A stretch of 64,000 nucleotides of DNA from a virus: positions 19,892 to 83,891 of IMG/VR virus record IMGVR_UViG_3300009104_000009, one strand, 5' to 3'. Position numbers and translations under genes: made by a program. Numbering within the stretch: position 1 is the first letter of the stretch; the number at the start of each line of letters is the position of its first letter. Under the pieces are notes generated by a model, which was given only the letters and a program-made list of their open reading frames with translations, made no database searches and was not told the DNA's origin. Positions 1 through 9,345 of this stretch are shown here, piece after piece.

Positions 1-963
1 TTCTTTCCTTACCTTAAAGAACATAATATAAAAAATCTTATACATATGGGAGATGTATTTGATAGACGAAAGTTTGTTAATTACAAATCTTTATATGATG
101 CTAAGCATATGTTTTTTGATCCTCTGGCAGAACATAATATAGAATGTCACATGCTAGCAGGTAATCATGATACATTTTATAAAACCACTAATGAAGTAAA
201 CTCTCCGGCACTTTTATTAAAAGAATATTCTAATATTACAACTTATAGTGATCCATGTGAATTAACAAATAGTAATTCAACGTTTGTGATGATGCCGTGG
301 ATATGTAAGGGAAATTATGATGCTGCCGTAGAATTAATTTCAAATACTAAATGTGATATAATGTTTGGTCATTTAGAAATAGATGGCTTTGAAATGATCA
401 GAGGACAATTTTGTGCTGATGGTTTAGATCGTAAATTATTTGATAAATTTGATATGGTCTTTAGCGGACATTTTCATCATAAATCAGATAACGGTACTAT
501 CTATTATCTCGGAAATCCATATCAAACTAATTGGATGGATTTTAAAGATCCACGAGGATTTCATATATTTGATTTTGAAACAAGAGAATTAACATTTGTT
601 GAAAATCCTAATGAAATGTTCCATAAGTATTTTTATAATGATTTAGAATGGACAACAGAGACAGCACAAGAATTAAATTTTGATGCATGGAAAAATTGTT
701 ATATTAAAATAATTGTTGAAAACAAAACTAATCCATATTTGTTTGATGTAATATTAGATAAAATGTATAAAGCTGGAGTAGGAGATGTTACAATTGTTGA
801 ATCCTTTGCTGAGTTAGATAACGAAGAAACTATTATTGATGAGGCGCAAGATACCATGACTATTTTGTCAACATATATAGAACAGATGGAGACTGTGGCA
901 GATAAAAAAAGACTTGATATTTTAATGAGAAACCTATATAATGAATCCTTAACCTTAGAGTAA
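1..963 (+). CDS. 47: gp47-like recombination nuclease subunit, 5' end cut by the window
   Basis: SbcD/Mre11-type metallophosphoesterase that pairs with gp46 to resect DNA ends for recombination-dependent replication. The frame is open from base 1, so the N-terminus, including the first metal motif, lies upstream; the first internal ATG is at 46. Visible motifs are GDVFD-R, AGNHD, FGHLE and SGHFHHK, the metal and catalytic motifs of the family in the right order. About 320 codons are present against about 340 for T4 gp47, so little is missing. gp46 follows after one small gene, as in T4. Confidence 0.93.
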   Translation, partial: FFPYLKEHNIKNLIHMGDVFDRRKFVNYKSLYDAKHMFFDPLAEHNIECHMLAGNHDTFYKTTNEVNSPALLLKEYSNITTYSDPCELTNSNSTFVMMPWICKGNYDAAVELISNTKCDIMFGHLEIDGFEMIRGQFCADGLDRKLFDKFDMVFSGHFHHKSDNGTIYYLGNPYQTNWMDFKDPRGFHIFDFETRELTFVENPNEMFHKYFYNDLEWTTETAQELNFDAWKNCYIKIIVENKTNPYLFDVILDKMYKAGVGDVTIVESFAELDNEETIIDEAQDTMTILSTYIEQMETVADKKRLDILMRNLYNESLTLE

Positions 964-964
964 C

Positions 965-1288
965 ATGGGCGACACTGCAAGTTGGTGGTATAAAGATAGA
1001 CTACCTGAATTACAAAGAGAACTGGAAGCTGAAAAAGATCCGGTAAAAAGAGAAGCGATTAAGAGGAAAATGAGAGGCGATTCAGAACCCACACCTATAA
1101 AAGAAAAAACAGAACAAATTGAACTTGATTTACCTGAGAAACAATTATTTGATTTAATGATTATGGCTCATGAAAATGATATAACGTTAAATCAGCTTGT
1201 TATTCAAGTGCTAACGAATCAACTAAAAGATAATGAATATACATTTGAAAATGGTTCAAAGCCTAAATTTTTAGTTGAGAACGAATGA
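965..1288 (+). CDS. small protein between gp47 and gp46, possible ribbon-helix-helix C-terminus
   Basis: Not recognised as a named family. 107 residues: a charged, Lys/Glu-rich N-terminal half (WWYKDRLPELQRELE) and a C-terminal part (LFDLMIMAHENDITLNQLV) that resembles the alpha-helix and dimerisation segment of HicB/Arc-type ribbon-helix-helix proteins. It starts one base after the gp47 stop and overlaps the gp46 start by 4 bases, so it is translationally coupled into the recombination operon. Its position invites a role as a small partner or DNA-binding accessory, but that is inference. Confidence 0.8.
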   Translation: MGDTASWWYKDRLPELQRELEAEKDPVKREAIKRKMRGDSEPTPIKEKTEQIELDLPEKQLFDLMIMAHENDITLNQLVIQVLTNQLKDNEYTFENGSKPKFLVENE

Positions 1289-2997
1289 TAACATTTAAAT
1301 CCGTCCGTTACAAAAATTTTTTAAGTAGCGGCAATGTCTTTACTCAGATAGATCTTGATAGATCTAAAACAACTCTTATCATTGGAGAAAACGGAGCGGG
1401 CAAAAGTACTATGCTCGATGCGTTAACGTTTGGATTATTCGGGAAACCATTTCGAAGTGTTAATAAACCTCAATTAGTAAATTCAATTAATGAAAGAGAA
1501 GCGGTTGTTGAGGTTGAATTTTATGTCGGTAAAAAACATATTTTGGTCCGCAGAGGAATTAAGCCAAATATTTTCGAAATAGAAACAGATGGTTCTCAAT
1601 TACAACAAAATGCAAACGTAAGAGATTTTCAAGAATTTTTAGAAAAAAATGTTTTAAAGTTAAATTATAAATCATTTACTCAAATAGTAATTTTAGGAAA
1701 CTCTTCATTTGTTCCTTTCATGCAGTTGAAAGCAGCAGACAGAAGAGATATCATAGAAGACTTGTTAGATATTCAAATATTTTCTTCTATGAATAATGTT
1801 CTTAAAACATATGTATTAGAGAACAAAATAAAAATAGATGAAAATAAATCTTCCAGGGATTTGCTCCAAAATAAAATAGATTTAAAAGAAAATTATATTT
1901 CAAAATTAAAGCATAAAACTAAAACTCTTATAACTGGCTATGAAAAAGATATTACAAAATCTTTAGAAGAAAAAGAATCTCGTTTAACACAAATTAGTGA
2001 ACTTAATAAAACAGTTGAAGATCTTTTAAATGAAGTATCTGATGCTAACGAAGTAACAGAAAAACATGATAAACTTACAGAATATCAACGTTCCATTCTC
2101 AGAAATGTTGATTCCGAACAAAAGAATATCACCTTCTTTGAGTCAAACGATGACTGTCCGACATGTAAGCAGAACATCGACCACGCCTTCAAACACAAAG
2201 AAATTATACAAAAGCAAGAAAAGATCAAAGAATTTAAAAATGCAGTCAATAAAATTGATGGAGAACTTGAATCAACCAGAGCACGATTATCTGCTATACA
2301 ATCAATTCAAGGAAACATACAAAACCATCAAACGTCCATACAAACAATCAATAATGATATAAGTGTAATTGATCAGTATGTTAAAAAACAACAAGATAAT
2401 ATTGAACAGTTAGAACAGGATACTGGTGACATAAAAGAAGAGAAAAAATTATTAAAAGAATACGCAGAAGAATTTAAAGAGATAGAGGCCAAAACAGAAG
2501 AATTGATTGATGAAAAATTTATACATGAAACGGCCAGAAATATCTTGAAAGATGAAGGAATAAAGTCTAGAATAATAAAACAATATTTGCCAATCATGAA
2601 TAAATTGATTAACAAATATTTAACTCAAATGAACTTTTTCGTATCTTTCAATCTTGATGAGAATTTTAACGAAGAAATAAAATCAAGATATAGAGATGAT
2701 TTTACATATGATTCTTTTAGTGAAGGCGAAAAAATGAGAATTGATTTAGCATTATTGTTCACATGGAGAACAGTTGCGAAATTAAAAAATTCAGTTAATA
2801 CTAATTTATTAATATTAGATGAAGTATTTGATAGTTCTTTAGATGGAGAAGGCACTGATGAATTTATGAAGATAGTCAATGAACAAGGAAACAACACAAA
2901 TGTTTTTGTAATTTCTCACAAAGGAGATACCTTATATGACAAATTTAGAGTACATATGAAATTTGAAAAACGAAAAAACTTTAGTGTAATATTATGA
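1285..2997 (+). CDS. 46: gp46-like recombination nuclease ATPase (SbcC/Rad50 type)
   Basis: ATPase partner of gp47. Walker A GENGAGKST lies at residues 34-42. Two long coiled-coil arms flank a zinc-hook CPTC at about residues 291-294. The ABC signature SFSEGEKMR is near 477 and Walker B LLILDEVFD near 508. At 570 residues it matches T4 gp46 (about 560). Start ATG overlaps the preceding stop (ATGA). All expected motifs are intact, so the complex should be functional. Confidence 0.96.
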   Translation: MITFKSVRYKNFLSSGNVFTQIDLDRSKTTLIIGENGAGKSTMLDALTFGLFGKPFRSVNKPQLVNSINEREAVVEVEFYVGKKHILVRRGIKPNIFEIETDGSQLQQNANVRDFQEFLEKNVLKLNYKSFTQIVILGNSSFVPFMQLKAADRRDIIEDLLDIQIFSSMNNVLKTYVLENKIKIDENKSSRDLLQNKIDLKENYISKLKHKTKTLITGYEKDITKSLEEKESRLTQISELNKTVEDLLNEVSDANEVTEKHDKLTEYQRSILRNVDSEQKNITFFESNDDCPTCKQNIDHAFKHKEIIQKQEKIKEFKNAVNKIDGELESTRARLSAIQSIQGNIQNHQTSIQTINNDISVIDQYVKKQQDNIEQLEQDTGDIKEEKKLLKEYAEEFKEIEAKTEELIDEKFIHETARNILKDEGIKSRIIKQYLPIMNKLINKYLTQMNFFVSFNLDENFNEEIKSRYRDDFTYDSFSEGEKMRIDLALLFTWRTVAKLKNSVNTNLLILDEVFDSSLDGEGTDEFMKIVNEQGNNTNVFVISHKGDTLYDKFRVHMKFEKRKNFSVIL

Positions 2998-3566
2998 TTA
3001 AACCTTTGTTACCAGAAGGTCATATTGATTTAGAAACAGAAACTATTCCATTTAGTTTCTGGAGTCCTCCTATTAACCCTACTGAATTCCAGGATGAATT
3101 AATAGAAAATATGCAACACTATAAAGGAGCTGGTTTAGCTGCTAATCAATTAGGTTATAAGTATAGTGTTTTTTCTATGAATCACGAAGGAAATAATATG
3201 GTATTGTTTAACCCTCAAATTATTGAAGAGTCTGAAGATTATGTTTGGGAGGTTGAAGGGTGTTTAACATATCCCGGACTGTTCATTAAAATTAAGCGAC
3301 CTAAAAGTTTATCGGCGTCATGGGAAGATGCAAATGGAGAAAATTTTTCAGGTTATTTTTCCGACTTATCCGCTCGGATTTTTCTACATGAGATGACCCA
3401 TATAAAAGGGGAAATTTTTTATGAAGAAGCTAGTCGGTTTCATATACAAAATGGAAGAAGAAAAAGAAGAGCAAATCTTAAAAAAATAAAATACTCGAGT
3501 CCAGCATTATGGCAAAGTCATTTAAACAACAAAAAACAAGAGAGAATTTTAGCAAAGACGTTTTGA
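2994..3566 (+). CDS. def: peptide deformylase
   Basis: Removes the N-formyl group from nascent proteins; a common marine phage host-derived gene. Motif I GAGLAANQ (45-52), motif II EGCLT (C90 metal ligand) and motif III HEMTH (132-136) are in order. Motif III is normally HExDH: Asp is replaced by Thr, while the catalytic Glu and both His ligands remain. Length 190 is near normal with a basic C-terminal tail. ATGA overlap with gp46 couples it to the recombination genes. Confidence 0.93.
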   Translation: MIKPLLPEGHIDLETETIPFSFWSPPINPTEFQDELIENMQHYKGAGLAANQLGYKYSVFSMNHEGNNMVLFNPQIIEESEDYVWEVEGCLTYPGLFIKIKRPKSLSASWEDANGENFSGYFSDLSARIFLHEMTHIKGEIFYEEASRFHIQNGRRKRRANLKKIKYSSPALWQSHLNNKKQERILAKTF

Positions 3567-3571
3567 AAAAA

Positions 3572-3679
3572 ATGTCAAAAAAGGAAAGGCGATTCAATAA
3601 GGAATTGGCCAATCAATATGTCGATGATGAAGTCGACGACTTCGAAGAAGAGGAATATGAGTACAGTAACCGAGAGTAA
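3572..3679 (+). CDS. 35-residue acidic peptide, hypothetical
   Basis: Short frame beginning MSKKERRFNKELANQ and ending in a strongly acidic tail rich in Asp and Glu. It fills the gap between deformylase and the QueD-like gene and overlaps the latter's chosen start by 23 bases, which is typical packing here. No function recognised. Evidence is only position and composition, and its own ribosome site is weak. Confidence 0.45.
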   Translation: MSKKERRFNKELANQYVDDEVDDFEEEEYEYSNRE

Positions 3680-4184
3680 TCAACCCAGAATATACAAATA
3701 TAACAGTACAAAGGAATACGTAGATAAGTTTCCGTGTGCATATAGACAATGGAAAGCAGATAGTCATTGTAATGTTATTCACGGATATAGTTTTAGTATG
3801 AGATTCTTTTTTGGTACTGATCATTTAGATGTTAGAAACTGGGTTGCTGATTATGGTGGTCTGGGAGAACTTAAAAGTTTCTTAGATGAAATATTTGATC
3901 ATACATTGTTAGTAGCAGAAGATGAGCCACACATGGATCTTTATAAACAATTGGAAGCAGCGGGTATAGCAAAACTTACTGTATTACCAAAACTTGGATG
4001 TGAAGGTCTTTCTTCAATGTTATACAAATATATGAATGGAGTGTTTATTCCTGATATGTGGGGGCCAGGTGAAGCGGAAAGACTTTGGTGTTACAGAGTA
4101 GAAGTTCGTGAAACACAAAGTAATATGGCTTGGCGTGAAGGTCATAGAGAATGGAATGAAGATTTATTTAATGTAGACGGATAA
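3657..4184 (+). CDS. queD: QueD-like 6-pyruvoyl-tetrahydropterin synthase family protein
   Basis: Member of the QueD/PTPS fold, which makes 6-carboxytetrahydropterin on the way to 7-deazaguanines (preQ0). I chose ATG 3657 because AGAGGA sits just upstream; an in-frame ATG at 3618 would add 13 residues. Family landmarks: C38-x3-H42-G-Y44, DYGGL and FDHTLL. In canonical enzymes three His bind zinc (AAH and HGH); here the first and third appear as Tyr (Y29, Y44) and only H42 remains, so the metal site may be altered. QueE follows 2 bases after the stop. Confidence 0.8.
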   Translation: MSTVTESNQPRIYKYNSTKEYVDKFPCAYRQWKADSHCNVIHGYSFSMRFFFGTDHLDVRNWVADYGGLGELKSFLDEIFDHTLLVAEDEPHMDLYKQLEAAGIAKLTVLPKLGCEGLSSMLYKYMNGVFIPDMWGPGEAERLWCYRVEVRETQSNMAWREGHREWNEDLFNVDG

Positions 4185-4186
4185 AA

Positions 4187-5047
4187 ATGTCAAAAATTAG
4201 ATATTCAGAATACTTTTATAGTATTCAAGGTGAAGGTAGATTTGTAGGTGTACCAAGTGTATTTTTAAGATTGTTTGGATGTAATTTTGAATGTCCGGGA
4301 TTTGGACAGCCCAGAGGACAATTAATTCCACGTGATGATATGCCTTGGAAAAATCTTGACATTAGTCAATACAAAAGCATTGAGGAATTGCCTGTAATGA
4401 AAATAGGATGTGATAGTTCTGCTAGCTGGGCAAAAGAATATATGCATCTAACAACATTTGTAGAACATTTTGCTTTAGCTGAAATGCTAACCGAAATGCT
4501 TCCTGATAATAAATGGTTTTATGAAGAAAACAATCAGGATATTCATTTAGTCATTACAGGTGGTGAACCAATGATGTGGCAAAAACAATTACCAGATTTA
4601 TTGGATCATCCTTTACTTGAAAATATTAAAAATATTACATTTGAAACAAATAGTACATTTGCTTTGACTGATAAGTTTTTTGAATGGTTATATAGATACA
4701 GTTTATATGATCATCACATTACGTGGTCATGCAGTCCAAAATTAAGTATAAGTGGTGAGGATTGGGATAAAGCAATTAAACCTGAAAATTGGGAACAATA
4801 TAAAGAAATTCCTAATTCTCATTTATATTTAAAATTCGTAGTTCAAGATGAACAAGATATCGAAGAAATTAAATCAATAGATTTCGGACCATCTTGGAAG
4901 AATGATATTTATTTAATGCCATGCGGTGGAACAGCTGAAATGTTAGATAACACTAAATTTAATGTTGCAGAAATCGCGATGAAACACGGTTTTAAATATT
5001 CACCCAGATTGCATGTAGATTTATTCGGAAATAAGTGGGGTACTTAA
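4187..5047 (+). CDS. queE: QueE-like radical SAM 7-carboxy-7-deazaguanine synthase
   Basis: Radical SAM enzyme converting 6-carboxytetrahydropterin to 7-carboxy-7-deazaguanine. The N-terminus (YSIQGEG, GVPSVFLRLFGCN) is diagnostic of QueE, and VITGGEP is the SAM-binding GGE motif. The cluster motif is unusual: C32-x3-C36 is present, but the expected third Cys two residues on is missing. The next Cys in a QueE-like context is C75 (GCDSSASW, resembling CDT-YAW), after an insert of 38 residues. 286 residues is long for the family. QueC and QueF are not in this window. Confidence 0.88.
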   Translation: MSKIRYSEYFYSIQGEGRFVGVPSVFLRLFGCNFECPGFGQPRGQLIPRDDMPWKNLDISQYKSIEELPVMKIGCDSSASWAKEYMHLTTFVEHFALAEMLTEMLPDNKWFYEENNQDIHLVITGGEPMMWQKQLPDLLDHPLLENIKNITFETNSTFALTDKFFEWLYRYSLYDHHITWSCSPKLSISGEDWDKAIKPENWEQYKEIPNSHLYLKFVVQDEQDIEEIKSIDFGPSWKNDIYLMPCGGTAEMLDNTKFNVAEIAMKHGFKYSPRLHVDLFGNKWGT

Positions 5048-5093
5048 TATTATGAATATATAATTTTCCTAAATAATGTATAAGGAGAATTAT

Positions 5094-5477
5094 ATGGCTT
5101 CCATTGTTAATATATTTGCAGATCAAGGTTCAGATTATACTTTAACTTTAACCGCCAAAGATGGTGTCGGTAATGTTACTGATTTAACTGGTTATACAGC
5201 TGAAGCATATTTTCAAAAATGGTCTGGTTCAAATAAAGTATATAAATTTACCACAACTATAACAAGTCCTACAACAGGCGCTCTTCAATTAAAATTGTTG
5301 GGATCTGTTTCTGATGATATTCCTTCCGGTCGTTATAATTACGATGTAGTTATTCACAATTCAACATATGATATAACCAGGCGTATAATAGAAGGCCAAT
5401 TACACTTACGACCAACCGCGAGTCCTAAAGGGGCAACTTTACTAGAAACCGGTAACAAATTACTACTTGAAAGTTAA
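5094..5477 (+). CDS. virion protein with Ig-like/baseplate-fibre N-terminal fold
   Basis: 127 residues. An in-frame ATG at 5076 exists, but AAGGAG lies between it and ATG 5094, so 5094 is preferred. The pattern DLTGYTAEAYFQK, then a Thr-rich strand and SGRYNYDVVI, is typical of small beta-sandwich proteins that open phage fibre or baseplate clusters. It heads the structural block running to 15208. Exact role unknown. Confidence 0.7.
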   Translation: MASIVNIFADQGSDYTLTLTAKDGVGNVTDLTGYTAEAYFQKWSGSNKVYKFTTTITSPTTGALQLKLLGSVSDDIPSGRYNYDVVIHNSTYDITRRIIEGQLHLRPTASPKGATLLETGNKLLLES

Positions 5478-5479
5478 AG

Positions 5480-6442
5480 ATGACTTTACTGTACGAAGAT
5501 GGACGACAAGGAGAAGTTAACTTAATTGCATCACGGGATAGCATAGTTCATTTAGGAAATGTTGATTTCGAAAATTTAACAGTTAACTTAAAACCTAAAG
5601 CGGTTGCTGCTGGAGAAAAGGCAGTTGGATTAGGTACCACTAAAGCACCGTTCGGTGATTTATATCTTCAAGGAAACACTCTCACAATATCAACAAAATC
5701 CGTTGGAATAACAGAAATATCTGGAACAGAATATTTGAATTTTGGTTCTAATGTTATGATAGGAACATCTGTTATCACTGGCGATAGATTATTAGCTTTT
5801 CAAGATGAATTAAATACTTCTTCATTAACCGATGTTAATATTGTAGGAATTGCAGACGATAATTGTATACAGTGGGATGCGGATACTTCAAAATGGGTTG
5901 ATGCTGAATATACTCAACCGGAAGATTTAGATCTTTCAGCTAGCCCGATTACAGAATTACTTGATATTCAACCTGATTCTTATCAAGCTGGTCAGATGTG
6001 GCAATATAGTCCGTCAGTTGGTAAATGGAAAGCTTTTAATTCAAACGCACTTGAATGGACAGATTTCAAAGCCACAGGTAGTTTTACAGTTAATTCCGAA
6101 GCAGTATGGACAACAACACGAACAATTCAAATTAATGCGGGAGAGGTTGTATGCGATAGTTTTAGCATAAATACCTATAATTCCGCTAAATATTTTATCT
6201 CCTGCGAAGATTATACTACGGATAATAAAGGTTACTGGGGTGCCCAGGTAACTTTAGTTCATGATGGCGTTTCAGATACTAGTTTCTCAGTTTATAGTGA
6301 AGTAGAATTAGGATCAATTTCAATGTTCCCCGGAATCGCAGCAGATGTATCAGGAGGAAACGTTCGATTAAAAATTACCACTACTTCAGATCAACAAGTA
6401 GTAACTTCTCATCGGACTAGTATAACGAAATATACTTCGTAA
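5480..6442 (+). CDS. tail-fibre-type virion protein, paralogue A1
   Basis: 320 residues of beta-rich, Thr/Ser/Gly-rich sequence. It shares most of its length with the next gene: ENLTVNLKPKA, KAPFGDLYLQGNTLTIS, GDRLLAF and a C-terminal domain ending in SDQQVVTSHRT. The N-terminal trimer-like repeats with a globular C-terminal domain suggest a fibre or collar component. Starts 2 bases after the previous stop. Function inferred from composition and neighbours only. Confidence 0.72.
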   Translation: MTLLYEDGRQGEVNLIASRDSIVHLGNVDFENLTVNLKPKAVAAGEKAVGLGTTKAPFGDLYLQGNTLTISTKSVGITEISGTEYLNFGSNVMIGTSVITGDRLLAFQDELNTSSLTDVNIVGIADDNCIQWDADTSKWVDAEYTQPEDLDLSASPITELLDIQPDSYQAGQMWQYSPSVGKWKAFNSNALEWTDFKATGSFTVNSEAVWTTTRTIQINAGEVVCDSFSINTYNSAKYFISCEDYTTDNKGYWGAQVTLVHDGVSDTSFSVYSEVELGSISMFPGIAADVSGGNVRLKITTTSDQQVVTSHRTSITKYTS

Positions 6443-6457
6443 CATTTAAGGAATTTA

Positions 6458-7378
6458 ATGGCGCAAGAGTACGCAACCGTACAATTAGGTATAATTGATT
6501 TAGAAAATTTAACAGTTAATTTAAAACCAAAAGCCCCAGAACCCGGACAAAAACCTGCTGGTTTGGGAACTACTGATGCACCTTTCGGTGATTTATATCT
6601 TCAAGGAAATACTCTTACAATATCTACCAAATCAATCGGTATCACAGAACAAGATGGTGTTGAATATTTGGATCTCGGTTCCAATACTAAAATCGGCGCA
6701 ACTACTATTACTGGCGATAGATTATTAGCTTTTAATGATCAATTGAAATTAGGCACGATGACTGATGTTGCTATCGAAGGTGTAGCAAATGGTGATATTT
6801 TAAAATGGAATAAAGCACAAGAAAGATGGGAACCCGGACAAGGCATAACTGCTGATAATTTAGATATATCTAAAAAGACTATCGGTGAATTAAGTGATGT
6901 TACACCATCAGTATATGCAGATGGAATGATGTGGCAATATAATGATTCTTTATCTACGTGGAAAGCCGTTGATACTAGTATGTTAATTTTTACTGATTTT
7001 CAAGTAAAGGGAACATTTACGGTTAATACTGAAGTAACATATTCCACTACTCGAAACTTTACAGTTACTGCTGGCGAGGTTGTTGCAGATAGTTTTGATA
7101 TAAATACTTATCGAACTGCCAAGTACATTGTCTCCTGTGAAGATTATACGGTAGGTGCAAAAGCATACTGGACTGGAGAAATACTTTTAGTTCATGATGG
7201 AACGAATACAAGCCACACAGTATATGGCGAAGTGGAGATAGGGGCGATTTCAATGAGCCCCACTATTGCTTCAGATATAGACGGATCAAACGTTCGATTA
7301 AAAATCACCACTTCTTCAGACCAACAGATGGTAACTAGCCATCGGACAGTGTGTACTAATTATAGTGGTTATTCATGA
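6458..7378 (+). CDS. tail-fibre-type virion protein, paralogue A2
   Basis: 306 residues, a tandem duplicate of the preceding gene: same N-terminal NLKPKA and FGDLYLQGNTLTIS segments, same central TADNLDIS/ITEL-like linker and same C-terminal SDQQMVTSHRT end. The two differ by many substitutions, so the duplication is not recent. AAGG precedes the ATG. Likely a fibre subunit presenting a variant C-terminal domain. Confidence 0.72.
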   Translation: MAQEYATVQLGIIDLENLTVNLKPKAPEPGQKPAGLGTTDAPFGDLYLQGNTLTISTKSIGITEQDGVEYLDLGSNTKIGATTITGDRLLAFNDQLKLGTMTDVAIEGVANGDILKWNKAQERWEPGQGITADNLDISKKTIGELSDVTPSVYADGMMWQYNDSLSTWKAVDTSMLIFTDFQVKGTFTVNTEVTYSTTRNFTVTAGEVVADSFDINTYRTAKYIVSCEDYTVGAKAYWTGEILLVHDGTNTSHTVYGEVEIGAISMSPTIASDIDGSNVRLKITTSSDQQMVTSHRTVCTNYSGYS

Positions 7379-7411
7379 TAACCAATAGTAGAACATTTAA
7401 GGAAATAACCT

Positions 7412-8719
7412 ATGGCACAAGCACAGTTTAGAGTAAGGGGTGGCTTACTATCAGATTCAGATTTAACTCTTAATAATACCCCTACCAATGGATCAGTAGC
7501 AACTGACGGTAAAATTTTACAAATAGACAATAGTTCTAATGTCCATAGCCGCACATTCGCTCAGGTAAAAGGTGATATAGATGCCGGCTTGTTAAATGGA
7601 GTCGTTGCTGGAGATGGTATAGGAGTTACCGCAGTACAGGGTGGTGGAATTGGAACTGATACACAAACGATTTCATTAGATACACCATCCCAAGTAACTA
7701 CTGCTACCACAGATGCGGTCACAGCAGATTCTCATACTCACTCAATTGATCATTCCAATGATACCAGTGGTGCTAGCGCAGCGAAATTATTGTCAGCAAA
7801 TACAACTGGTGGAGTAAAAGTACAAAATCTAGCGGCAGCCGGAGACGCAACGTTTTCCGCGAACGTAACCATTGATGGAAGTTTATTCGTTGATGGTGCC
7901 CTCACATATGTAAATGCAACAAATTTAAGTGTTAGTGATCCTTTAATTACCCTATCAGCAAATGGCGATGCCGTTGCACCAACACACGATCAAGGCCTTA
8001 TGGTCAACAGGGGAACATCAGCAAACACCGCATTTATATGGGATGAATCAGAAGATGAATTTACATTTATTACAACTACTGACGGTGGAACTTCAACAGG
8101 AAGTTTAACTGTTACGACTTATGCTAATGTTAGTTCTTTAGAATATCATGCACGAGGAACAGTTGATGCAACAAGTGGAACTACTGGTACCATCCGAACA
8201 GCTGGTGGTATAGGAGTCGCGCAATCACTTTTTGCCAATGTAGTACACGCAGACGGTACAGCAAATGCTACATCTAATACAACAGGACAATTACTATCAT
8301 CTGGTGGATTAGGAGTTGCAAAAGCGGCCGTGATAGGTGGAGATTTAACTACTTGGACAGATACGTATTCAAAAGATATATCACGAACTTTGACCGCATC
8401 TGCTACTATAGCGGACGGAGCGAACGCTTATTTATTTGAAGTTCCTATAGCCAGTTGGTCAGCAGGTGAATGTGCTTTAAAATTAAAAGCAAGTGCTAAT
8501 GAAACCGAATTTCGTAAGTATCTATTTTGCGAAAGTGGAAGTGGAACAGTAGATAATAACCAATATGGTGGATTAGGCCATGATATTACAGCAACCATAA
8601 CTTTTGAAACAACTGACGGTTCTGGTGGTTCCGGATCATCTCATATTGCAATGAAAGTCGCAAATGCGGATGGGGTCAGTATTACAGCAAAAGTAGAAGC
8701 AACCTTTTATAGTGTATAA
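7412..8719 (+). CDS. tail-fibre-type virion protein, paralogue B1
   Basis: 435 residues beginning MAQAQFRVRGGLLSDSDL, rich in Gly/Thr/Ala and beta-strand repeats such as GTIRTAGGIGVAQS and GQLLSSGGLGVAKA, the pattern of phage tail fibres with a structural repeat shaft. Its N-terminal about 150 residues (DAVTADSHTHSIDHSND, LLSANTTGGVK) recur in the next gene. Ribosome site AAGGAAAT upstream. Confidence 0.72.
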   Translation: MAQAQFRVRGGLLSDSDLTLNNTPTNGSVATDGKILQIDNSSNVHSRTFAQVKGDIDAGLLNGVVAGDGIGVTAVQGGGIGTDTQTISLDTPSQVTTATTDAVTADSHTHSIDHSNDTSGASAAKLLSANTTGGVKVQNLAAAGDATFSANVTIDGSLFVDGALTYVNATNLSVSDPLITLSANGDAVAPTHDQGLMVNRGTSANTAFIWDESEDEFTFITTTDGGTSTGSLTVTTYANVSSLEYHARGTVDATSGTTGTIRTAGGIGVAQSLFANVVHADGTANATSNTTGQLLSSGGLGVAKAAVIGGDLTTWTDTYSKDISRTLTASATIADGANAYLFEVPIASWSAGECALKLKASANETEFRKYLFCESGSGTVDNNQYGGLGHDITATITFETTDGSGGSGSSHIAMKVANADGVSITAKVEATFYSV

Positions 8720-8724
8720 ACGAT

Positions 8725-9327
8725 ATGTCAGCAGTACCATTTAAAGCAGCGGGTGGATTGGATGTCGCCGGAGGTGATTTAAAGTTATCTAATATCGGAA
8801 CAGGTACACCAGCCGGTGGTGGAAGAATTCTTTCACTAGCGACAGACGGTACAGCCCATTACAGAACATTTGGTAATTTAAAAGCAAATATAGATGGTGG
8901 TCGATTAGATCAAATTACCGCCGGTAATGGAATGACAGTTACTGCCCTACCAGGTGGTGGTATAGGAGATGATAGTCAAACAGTTACATTAGGAACACCG
9001 GATACATGCACCGTAAGTTCTACAGATGCCGTTACCGCAGGATCACACACTCACGCAATTGGTCATTCTAATGATGTCAGCGGTGCTAGCATGGCAACAT
9101 TGTTATCTGCGAATACGACCGGCGGAGTTAAATTAGAATCTGCTCACGTTGCTACCACGTTAAAATTTACAGATCATGCATCGGCACCCGCAGTAAAAAC
9201 TAATAAGTTATATGCCAATTCTACTTCATTATATTGGGGAACAACTGATTTGCAGGTCGGAAGTGATGCGAATAACCAAGCATTAATGCAAAGTCATGCA
9301 ATTGTAATGGCGATTGCACTAGGATAA
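8725..9327 (+). CDS. tail-fibre-type virion protein, paralogue B2 (short)
   Basis: 200 residues; a shortened relative of the previous gene with matching blocks (GGLDVAGGDLKLS, FGNLKANIDGG, DAVTAGSHTHAIGHSNDVSGAS, LLSANTTGGVK). The shaft repeats of B1 are missing, and it ends in a short hydrophobic tail. Probably an adaptor or short fibre subunit. Six bases separate it from B1. Confidence 0.7.
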   Translation: MSAVPFKAAGGLDVAGGDLKLSNIGTGTPAGGGRILSLATDGTAHYRTFGNLKANIDGGRLDQITAGNGMTVTALPGGGIGDDSQTVTLGTPDTCTVSSTDAVTAGSHTHAIGHSNDVSGASMATLLSANTTGGVKLESAHVATTLKFTDHASAPAVKTNKLYANSTSLYWGTTDLQVGSDANNQALMQSHAIVMAIALG

Positions 9328-9345
9328 TTTAAAGGATACTTACTC

